Positions 15,281 to 21,414 of a stretch of 21,414 bases of DNA are shown piece after piece (position 1 is the stretch's first letter; each line of letters opens with the position of its first letter). Both the position numbers and the translations under genes were made by a program. Location: the NCBI GenBank assembly GCA_041658605.1, contig JBAZZU010000034.1, positions 1-21,414 of the forward strand, written 5' to 3'. Origin of the DNA: JBAZWE01 sp041658605. Lineage in GTDB: Bacteria; Actinomycetota; Thermoleophilia; BMS3ABIN01. The notes under the pieces are model-generated. The model saw nothing but the letters and a program-made list of their open reading frames with translations, searched no databases and was not told the origin of the DNA.

Positions 15281-16360
15281 ATGAAACAGATAAATATCAG
15301 AAAGTCAGCATTAATTGCATCAGCGGCAATCGTGATCATCGCGATAGCTTTCTGGCTGGCCATACCTACCGCCTCGATCAGCCCCGGCAACGAGAGCCTT
15401 GAGATCCCGCTCGGAAATCCGCTTCAGATAAGCTCTTCGGCACTGGCTACTATCGGCAAGGTGATGGTGACCGTCGACGACAAGCCCCTCCTCATGGAAT
15501 ACAATCTCGAATCCGGCGACATCTACCGCGACCTCGAACTCAAACCCGGCCAGGAAGTGCGCATCGAGACCAAGGTCGCCTCAGCCATCGGCGTGACCCG
15601 CGAATTTGTTTCAACTTTTAAGACGGTCAGCCCAATAGTCGTGGACACGATCGAGGTCAATGGCTCGCGGCTTTCTCCGGGTGAAAAGATACCGCCACAG
15701 GCCGAACTCGTGTTCTCCTTCAACAAACCGGTTAACAAGGCCTCCGTGACCATGGATGGCAGTGAGGCCGTGGAGCTCCAGGTAGATCAGTCAAACCCTT
15801 CCAGAGCTACGTTGCCGCCCGTCGTTTCAATGAAGCAGGGCGTTGTCCATGTTTTCAGGGTTCTGGCTGAGGGGGCAGGCAGCGGCGCCGAGACGGAATC
15901 AGGCGAGATCAGGACCATGGTGGTCAAACCGCTGACCCTTTATGGAAAGGCCAAACCAAACGAAGCCGGCGGTGTCGATATCGAGCTGGATTCCAGCGTC
16001 GCTTTTCGTGACCCGGAGGCCGTGAAGGCGGTCATCGGTACGACGATCCCCGATGCCGTGATCTCCGTCGAAAAGCAGAAGATCGTGATCACCAGCAGCA
16101 GCCTGGCTTCGTCTGAGAGTTACACGATCGCCGTCGGCCGCGCCGAGGGTGTTGACGGCAGCTTCCTTGAAGGGCCGCTGGTGCTGACCCTCGAATATAA
16201 GGCCGGCGAGACCCAGGTTACGCAGAGCGACGCGTCTTCCGGTTACTCTTACAGCGGTTATAACTATTCCGGCGGCGCGTCCGGATCATCCGGCGGCGGC
16301 GGAGCAGATTCAGGTCCGCCCCCCGGCTGGCCTCCCTGCTGTCCATGGCCTCCCAGATAA
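15281..16360 (+). CDS. Membrane-anchored Ig-like surface protein
   Basis: 359 residues. A signal anchor (SALIASAAIVIIAIAFWLAI, about 9-28) leads into beta-rich, Ig-like domains. About residues 118-212 (VDTIEVNGSRLSPGEKIPPQ..., then VFSFNKPVNKASVTMDG) resemble Big_5/SbsA-type Ig domains, and a further domain spans about 215-306. The C-terminus (318-359) is a low-complexity tail: Gly/Ser/Tyr-rich (GYSYSGYNYSGG), then Pro/Trp-rich, ending PPCCPWPPR with the protein's only two cysteines. Start choice: no other in-frame ATG, GTG or TTG precedes the anchor's end, although AGGA sits only 2 nt before the ATG, closer than normal. First gene of the sigma-54 operon; the next starts 10 bp later. Function unknown; probably structural or adhesive. 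Confidence 0.8.
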   Translation: MKQINIRKSALIASAAIVIIAIAFWLAIPTASISPGNESLEIPLGNPLQISSSALATIGKVMVTVDDKPLLMEYNLESGDIYRDLELKPGQEVRIETKVASAIGVTREFVSTFKTVSPIVVDTIEVNGSRLSPGEKIPPQAELVFSFNKPVNKASVTMDGSEAVELQVDQSNPSRATLPPVVSMKQGVVHVFRVLAEGAGSGAETESGEIRTMVVKPLTLYGKAKPNEAGGVDIELDSSVAFRDPEAVKAVIGTTIPDAVISVEKQKIVITSSSLASSESYTIAVGRAEGVDGSFLEGPLVLTLEYKAGETQVTQSDASSGYSYSGYNYSGGASGSSGGGGADSGPPPGWPPCCPWPPR

Positions 16361-16370
16361 GGATCAAGTA

Positions 16371-18911
16371 ATGAGGATGAACATCAGCACAAAATCATGC
16401 AGGATCGCGTCAGCTTTCCTGCTGACGCTGACCATAACCGCAACGCTCATCCTGGCAGCCACGCCACAGGATCTCATGGCGGTTACGCCGGAGGGCGCAG
16501 TTCAGGCAACATATTCGCCAGAGCAGACGATCCCGGACGGCGCAGCCGCTTCAGGTAATCCAGGCAATGTTTCGGCGAGCGCTTCAGCAGATGCTACGGC
16601 GGCCGCCTCCATCCCGGCCGCCAGCATCCCGACGCCGAAAGCGAACCCCGGCCTCGTCACATCGCTGGAAGCGGATACAACCCCACCCACCATCTCAAAT
16701 CTGACTCCGGCTGATGGCACCGTCACGGGCCCATCCGTCTTCCTGAGCGCCAGTTACAGCGATCCGGAACCGTCCAGCGGCATCAGGCAAACCACTGCCA
16801 TGATACACGTCGACAACCGGCACCAGGTCGGTACGACCATCACCGGAAGCGGCATCTCGATTCTTAAATCCGGCCTGACGACCGGCTCTCACAAGATAGA
16901 AGCGTTCATCTGTGACAACCTTTACAACTGCAGCGTTTCAACCTGGCATATAACGGTTGACGCCACGGCGCCGACCGCGTCCGGCATGCAGCCGACCGGG
17001 AACATCAACACGGCAACATCGACCATATCCGCAATATTAAGCGACGGCTCCGGTTCAGGTGTCAATGCGGGCGGGGTCAGCGTAGCCCTGGACGGCGTCG
17101 ACGTCAGTCCGGGCTGTTCGATTACTGCGTCAAGCCTCAGCTGCGGCACGGGGGCCCTGACCGTCGGAGACCATAGCGTCAGCATCGATATACCTGACAA
17201 TGTCGGCAACCACGGCGCGGCCGCCTGGAGTTTCCATGTTGACCCTGCCTCCATTGGCGTGACCGGCCAGCAGCCGGCTCCCTCGAGCTGGCAGACGACG
17301 GCAACACAGCAGATAGGCGCGGATTTCCAGGCTGCGGGCACAGGCATAATCAGCGCCGCCACCGTGCAACTGCTGGTTGACGGAGCCGACGTGACATCCG
17401 CCGCAACGATAGATGCCAGCGGCGTCCGCTATACGCCCGGTCCATTTTCGGAAGGCAATCATACTGTTCGACTGACCGCCGGCGACGATGCCGGGCATAA
17501 CGGCCAGAGCGAATGGGATTTCAACGTCGACACCATCGCGCCGGAAATCAGCGGGGAAGCGCCGCGCGGCAGCACTGACAGCAGCGGCATGCCTTCCATC
17601 TCGTCCCTCTACGCTGACGATGGCAGCGGCATTGATACCGCTTCGGTGCGAGTCAATCTGAACGGTGACGACGTGACCAGCTCGGCCACGGTCGGCGCCG
17701 GTGATGTCTCATACACGCCGGGCTCGCGACTCCCGTCGGGTATCAACAACATACAGGTCTCTGTCGCGGACAACTCCGGCAACAGCCGGACATCTGCCTG
17801 GAGCATCAACGTGCCGGCGCCACAGCAACCAACGGGCACGCCGACTCCCGGCCAATCCTCGGGGACGATCAGCCTGGTGCGTTACTGGCAGAGCTACTCT
17901 CCGATGTCCACGAGCGGCAGCGGCTGGTCTGTAACCGGTTTTACCGCCTCGCCGAATTCCTATTTCATGCCCTGGTATGACTCGAGCAAGGATGACAGCG
18001 GACACAGGAGCGAGCTGGTCATTTCAAACCGCGGCGGCGGAGAAGCATCCGTAAGCGTATTTGTCGGCGGGCAGGAAAAGTGGCACGGCACGATCGCCGA
18101 AGCTGGCGAGGACATCAGGCAGCTTGCCGGCACGACGGGCGGGCCGGTAAAGATCGTATGTCCCACCGGCCAGCTGCTCGAAGTCAAACTGAGAACCACC
18201 CGCGGCCCATCCGTAAGCGAAGTCCTGGCGGTCGCCGGAGAAGACCTGGAACCTGTGTGGCTGCTTCCCTGGTACGCTCCGCGCACGGGCGATAATCCGG
18301 GCGCGAACAGCCTCTACATCGGCAACACCGGCACCGAGGAGGCCGCTGTCAACGTCTACCTCGGCGACCCGGATCTGCCGGAGTCCCTTAAGGGGCAGTA
18401 TTCCATCCAGGCCGGAACCACGGCTGTCGCCGAGCTCGACGCCTCAGAAAGCGGACTCGTCAGAGTTGTGTCTACCAATGGCCAGCCTCTCATAGTGGGA
18501 GAACAGACCACGACCAGCGGCTCTTTCTCAGCACTCGTCGCCGCCGGACTGTCGCGCCTCGACAGCCGTTACAGTTTCGACAACTATGATTCCAGAGCGG
18601 CAGGCGATGTTCAGGGTGACTGGCTTTTACTCGGTAACGGCATGGACGATGAAGCCAGGGTGGAAATCAGCATCGGTGGCCGCAAGATGAACGATCCGGA
18701 AAACCCCGACAATGATTTCTTTATCCTGCCGAAGGGCGGCGCCCGGGAAATCCAGTTCCCCGAAACCACCGGCTCACCAGTAGAAGTGGTCTGCACCAAT
18801 TGCAGCTTCGGTCAAGGCATCGTTGCCGCCCATCGCGTCATAAAAAACCAATCCATAAGCGAAGCGATGGGGAGGCCGTCACCGCTCATGCCTTATGGCG
18901 ATCTTCAATAA
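16371..18911 (+). CDS. Large secreted multi-domain surface protein (Ig-like repeats plus three-unit beta module)
   Basis: 846 residues, ATG at 16371 with AAGGA at 16359-16363. Signal peptide about 1-37 (IASAFLLTLTITATLILAA), then an Ala/Pro/Ser-rich linker. Four Ig-like repeats follow at about 102-196, 197-290, 291-387 and 388-483; each ends in a W-x-[IF]-x-V motif (TWHITVD, AWSFHVD, EWDFNVD, AWSINVP) and has D-D/N-x-G-x-N/H turns. After a Pro/Thr linker come three related units (about 510-846) with PWY, a strand ending I-x-N or L-x-N, EA-x-V-x-V/I and a GPV/GLV/SPV-x-V-V strand; they recall DUF5719-like modules. No LPXTG or C-terminal membrane segment is visible. Middle gene of the operon. 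Probable extracellular scaffold or adhesin; role inferred. Confidence 0.85.
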   Translation: MRMNISTKSCRIASAFLLTLTITATLILAATPQDLMAVTPEGAVQATYSPEQTIPDGAAASGNPGNVSASASADATAAASIPAASIPTPKANPGLVTSLEADTTPPTISNLTPADGTVTGPSVFLSASYSDPEPSSGIRQTTAMIHVDNRHQVGTTITGSGISILKSGLTTGSHKIEAFICDNLYNCSVSTWHITVDATAPTASGMQPTGNINTATSTISAILSDGSGSGVNAGGVSVALDGVDVSPGCSITASSLSCGTGALTVGDHSVSIDIPDNVGNHGAAAWSFHVDPASIGVTGQQPAPSSWQTTATQQIGADFQAAGTGIISAATVQLLVDGADVTSAATIDASGVRYTPGPFSEGNHTVRLTAGDDAGHNGQSEWDFNVDTIAPEISGEAPRGSTDSSGMPSISSLYADDGSGIDTASVRVNLNGDDVTSSATVGAGDVSYTPGSRLPSGINNIQVSVADNSGNSRTSAWSINVPAPQQPTGTPTPGQSSGTISLVRYWQSYSPMSTSGSGWSVTGFTASPNSYFMPWYDSSKDDSGHRSELVISNRGGGEASVSVFVGGQEKWHGTIAEAGEDIRQLAGTTGGPVKIVCPTGQLLEVKLRTTRGPSVSEVLAVAGEDLEPVWLLPWYAPRTGDNPGANSLYIGNTGTEEAAVNVYLGDPDLPESLKGQYSIQAGTTAVAELDASESGLVRVVSTNGQPLIVGEQTTTSGSFSALVAAGLSRLDSRYSFDNYDSRAAGDVQGDWLLLGNGMDDEARVEISIGGRKMNDPENPDNDFFILPKGGAREIQFPETTGSPVEVVCTNCSFGQGIVAAHRVIKNQSISEAMGRPSPLMPYGDLQ

Positions 18912-20691
18912 GACCAGGCTGTCTCTCGGGGTTATCACGGCCTTCTGCGCCATAGGCGCCGGTTTGGGTACCCTTCTGCTGTTTTCATGCACTTCCGCAC
19001 AAGTCTCTGACGTGGCGGCTGATCAACCCGTTTTTCTTTTCTCGGAGGAAGACCGGCCAACGCTCTCCTATCCCTCCGGCCTCGATACGGATAATGACGG
19101 CCGCATCGTCGTAGCGGACACATTCAACAACCGCGTGGAGCGCCTCGACAGCATCGGCGATGGCAACTCCGCAGAAAGCGTCGGCGGCGTCTTCTTTTAC
19201 CCGGAAGATGTGGCTGTGGACCGCGACGGCGCCATCTATGTGGCCGATACAAACGCATCCCAGGTCGTCAGGCTTGAATCCGGCGGACAGAGGTCAGCCA
19301 CATGGGGAAAACAGGATACTGAACCGGGGCGCTTCCTGCATCCCGGTGGAATCGCCGTCGATGGCGAAAAAATTATTTACGTTTCAGACACCGGTAACAA
19401 CCGGATTCAAAAAATAGGCCCCGATGGCGAGGCCCTTAAAAGCTGGGGACAGAAAGGCTCATGCGATACATGCCTTGATTCTCCCCGGGGCATTGCTGTC
19501 AGCCCTGAAGGTGATATCCTGGTCGCTGACACGTTCAACCACCGCATCCAGAAATTCGATCCTTCTGGAGAATTGCTGTCCACTCTGGGCAGCCAGGGCG
19601 GTGCGGACGGCGAGTTCAGCTACCCCAACGCGGTTACCGTTGACATAAGTGGTACCGTCTATGTAGCGGACACTCTCAACAACCGGATACAGAAATTCGC
19701 CGCGGACGGCCGGCATCTTGCCACGTGGGGTTCATATGGCCACGCCGGTGGTGAATTCGACGGCCCGACGGGTATCGCAGTCGACGCAGCCGGCAACATC
19801 TATGTGTCCGACCGCGGCAACCACAGGATCGTGCAACTTGACCCGGATGGCAATTACCATGGTAAGACCGGCGGCGCGGGCACGGCGCCCGGCGAACTCA
19901 ACGGCCCTCATGGCATAGCGGTACGCGACAATCTGGTCGCCGTCAGCGACACGGGGAATCATCGCATTGAAATGGCTGATACCAGCGGTCGCCTGCTGGA
20001 TGTTATAGGTGAGAATGGCTCCGGTCCCGGTCAGTTTGCCCATCCACGCGGTGTCGCCATCGACGCCACCCACAATATCTTTGTCGCCGACACTTACAAT
20101 CACCGGGTGCAGAAATTCGACCAGAACGGTGATTTTGTGCTTGAGTGGGGCACGCCCGGTGAATCACCTGGAGAGTTCCGCTGGCCCGAAGGCATCGCCA
20201 TCGACGGCGCCGGTAACGTGCTTGTTTCCGATACCGGCAACAACCGCATCCAGAAATTCGGACCCGATGGCGAATATGTCTCCCAATGGGGAACCCCGGG
20301 CACGGAGGCAGGTTCCTTCAAATGGCCGTCAGCCCTGGCCATGGCGCCGGACGGATCGTTTTTCGTTGCTGACTTTTTCAACCATCGGATTGAACGCTTC
20401 GATTCCTCCGGCAACCTGCTGCGACAATGGGGCGACTCGGGACCAGATGACCAGAGGCTCGACCTGCCTCGCGGCGTTTGCCTTAGTCCCCGGGGCAAGG
20501 TATATGTTGCCGATGCCGGAGCTCACCGCATCTTCAAGTTCAGCGAGATGGGTATTCCTGAAGGAAGCTTCGGCAAGTATGGTACGGGTCCCGGCCGTTT
20601 CCGTACTCCAACCGCCGTGGCTGCTGACGGTGAAGGCTACATCTATGTAGCAGATACCGATAATCACCGAATTGTGAAAGTCAGGTTCTAG
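18895..20691 (+). CDS. NHL-repeat beta-propeller lipoprotein
   Basis: 598 residues. The signal ends in a lipobox, LLFSC, at about residues 28-32 (VITAFCAIGAGLGTLLLFSC), so the protein is probably lipid-anchored outside the membrane. It has 12 NHL repeats of about 45-50 residues, each with a xP-x-G-[IV]-A-V-D start and a core like IYVADTGNNRIQKF. Twelve blades could form two six-bladed propellers. The first repeats begin at about residue 60; the last (IYVADTDNHRIVKVRF) ends the protein. NHL propellers bind proteins, nucleic acids or sugars, or serve as enzymes; no catalytic residue set is obvious. Its ATG overlaps the previous gene by 17 bp with no well-placed Shine-Dalgarno, so it is translationally coupled. 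A weak hairpin (20698-20717) follows the stop. Confidence 0.93.
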   Translation: MAIFNKTRLSLGVITAFCAIGAGLGTLLLFSCTSAQVSDVAADQPVFLFSEEDRPTLSYPSGLDTDNDGRIVVADTFNNRVERLDSIGDGNSAESVGGVFFYPEDVAVDRDGAIYVADTNASQVVRLESGGQRSATWGKQDTEPGRFLHPGGIAVDGEKIIYVSDTGNNRIQKIGPDGEALKSWGQKGSCDTCLDSPRGIAVSPEGDILVADTFNHRIQKFDPSGELLSTLGSQGGADGEFSYPNAVTVDISGTVYVADTLNNRIQKFAADGRHLATWGSYGHAGGEFDGPTGIAVDAAGNIYVSDRGNHRIVQLDPDGNYHGKTGGAGTAPGELNGPHGIAVRDNLVAVSDTGNHRIEMADTSGRLLDVIGENGSGPGQFAHPRGVAIDATHNIFVADTYNHRVQKFDQNGDFVLEWGTPGESPGEFRWPEGIAIDGAGNVLVSDTGNNRIQKFGPDGEYVSQWGTPGTEAGSFKWPSALAMAPDGSFFVADFFNHRIERFDSSGNLLRQWGDSGPDDQRLDLPRGVCLSPRGKVYVADAGAHRIFKFSEMGIPEGSFGKYGTGPGRFRTPTAVAADGEGYIYVADTDNHRIVKVRF

Positions 20692-20745
20692 AGGCCACAT
20701 TCCCCGATAGGGAAATGTTGATGCTCGAAACGGGTGTCAGGCTGT

Positions 20746-20767
20746 TTTCTGTGTCATTTAACACACA
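20746..20767. promoter_or_regulatory. Candidate enhancer dyad for the second sigma-54 promoter
   Basis: TTTCTGTG...CACACA around the dyad TGTG-N8-CACA (20750-20765: TGTGTCATTTAACACA). It has the same outer bases and spacing as the site at 14860-14881. Its centre is about 138 bp upstream of the promoter GG, 32 bp closer than in the other case, so both sites would face the same side of the helix. Confidence 0.5.
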
Positions 20768-20892
20768 ATCCGTGGCAAAACCTTTGCTCTGCCCCATTTC
20801 AGCCTTTTGTTTTTATCTTCCTTTTTTAGTTTCAGCTAAAGAAAAGCCCGCAAACAGCCTGATAAATAATGAGATTGCAGGAATATCAGCTT

Positions 20893-20910
20893 TTGGCACG
20901 GACTTTGCTC
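20893..20910 (+). promoter_or_regulatory. Sigma-54 (-24/-12) promoter of the DUF4418-like gene
   Basis: TTGGCACG (20893-20900), four bases, TTGCTC (20905-20910): same consensus positions as the promoter at 15039. Expected start near 20920, about 30 nt before the ATG at 20952. Confidence 0.9.
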
Positions 20911-20951
20911 TATTAAAGATACACCACCGTAATGTAAACCAGGGAGGAACC

Positions 20952-21383
20952 ATGAAATACAGCACAAGAATCGCGATTGGAGCCGGAGTCACTATCCTTG
21001 GAGCATTGATTGCACTGGCGCCGCGTTTCGGTTTTCTGCGTGTCTGCGAATATGCAGGCAAACTGGGGATGAATGGCACGCATATGCACTGCTACTACAC
21101 AGCCAGGGCCGCTCTGGTGATCGGTATCCTGACCGGCATTCTGGGCGTCGTCATAATGCTGGTAAAGAATCCGGTAATCGGAACCATTCTGGCCGCCGCA
21201 CTGGGCGGCGCTGCAATGGCAACTATCCTGAATCCGGTCGTTTTTTATCCGATTTGCCCGAACGCCGACATGCCGTGCAACCTGGGGATCAAACCGTTGA
21301 TGATCGTGATTGGCATCTTGCTCACAGGCGTCGCTCTCTGGCTGGGAATTTCCGGAAGATCTGGAAAACGGACTTCGGTGTAA
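20952..21383 (+). CDS. DUF4418-like integral membrane protein
   Basis: 143 residues from the ATG at 20952, chosen because AGGGAGG (20941-20947) lies just before it and the sigma-54 promoter lies inside the longer open frame (which starts at 20715). Four hydrophobic segments: IAIGAGVTILGALIALAP, AALVIGILTGILGVVIML, IGTILAAALGGAAMATIL, and PLMIVIGILLTGVALWLGI. Between helices lie the cysteine-containing stretches RVCEYAGKLGMN..MHCYYTARA and YPICPNADMPCNLG. The first helix pair plus the HCYYTARAAL motif match what I remember of the DUF4418 family, which is often encoded beside FtsX-type permeases and LolD-type ATPases. A system of that type is at 8500-10402 here. Function unknown. Confidence 0.8.
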   Translation: MKYSTRIAIGAGVTILGALIALAPRFGFLRVCEYAGKLGMNGTHMHCYYTARAALVIGILTGILGVVIMLVKNPVIGTILAAALGGAAMATILNPVVFYPICPNADMPCNLGIKPLMIVIGILLTGVALWLGISGRSGKRTSV

Positions 21384-21414
21384 GCCGGGACCATTCTGCG
21401 ATATTGCCAAAAAA

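Noticed and set aside
19060..20691. CRISPR-like or DNA tandem repeat signal from regular spacing in this gene
   Set aside because: The periodicity is that of protein NHL blades with diverged codons; there are no identical DNA repeats with spacers.
20698..20717. Intrinsic terminator after the NHL gene
   Set aside because: The short hairpin has a bulge and no T-run after it.
20715..20951. Longer N-terminus for the DUF4418-like protein
   Set aside because: The sigma-54 promoter at 20893-20910 would lie inside it, and AGGGAGG directly precedes the ATG at 20952.

Overview
The window comes from a GC-rich bacterial chromosome. It carries a full sigma-54 (RpoN) gene followed directly by an NtrB/NtrC-type two-component pair. 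It also has MacB/FtsX-type and ABC-2 exporters, a DUF4418-like membrane protein, several single-membrane or lipoprotein surface proteins, and one probable leaderless transcript. This mix would suit a deep-branching, uncultivated actinobacterial or other non-proteobacterial lineage, but nothing here (no rRNA, no ribosomal protein) fixes the taxonomy and I hold that placement loosely.

Layout. Positions 1-1042: the end of an unidentified gene, then a membrane-anchored helical protein. 1088-3698: a DusB-type tRNA-dihydrouridine synthase gene divergent from an ABC-2 exporter (ATPase and permease); the start codons lie only 16 bp apart. 3699-4104: non-coding, with a large imperfect palindromic repeat. 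4105-8408: rpoN, a membrane PAS/histidine kinase and an NtrC-family sigma-54 activator, same strand and closely spaced. 8500-10737: an FtsX-type permease, a LolD/MacB-type ATPase and a small BamE/SmpA-like lipoprotein, behind a recognisable sigma-70 promoter. 10738-14730: what looks like an acquired copper/heavy-metal island on the minus strand: a Cu(+) P1B-ATPase, a four-helix membrane protein with a Cys-Cys-Thr-His motif, and a lipoprotein. A 25-bp tRNA 3'-end fragment, the usual footprint of integration, marks its right edge. 14731-20691: a non-coding regulatory region and a three-gene operon of exported proteins (Ig-like anchored protein, 846-aa multi-domain surface protein, 12-repeat NHL propeller lipoprotein). 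20692-21383: a DUF4418-like membrane protein gene.

Most interesting signal. Two almost perfect sigma-54 promoters, both TTGGCACG-N4-TTGCT, lie before the surface operon (15039-15056) and before the DUF4418-like gene (20893-20910). Each has upstream a similar TTTCTGTG...CACAC dyad. The two dyad-to-promoter distances differ by 32 bp, about three helical turns. The same window encodes RpoN and an NtrC-type activator, so it may hold a small self-contained regulon. The surface operon also has a leader of about 215 nt with two hairpins whose loops are perfectly complementary over 7 nt (CCCCAGA/TCTGGGG). Flanking segments could pair with the same two sequences in mutually exclusive ways, one of them next to the start codon. 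I do not recognise this leader as a known riboswitch; it is the best candidate here for an undescribed regulatory RNA.
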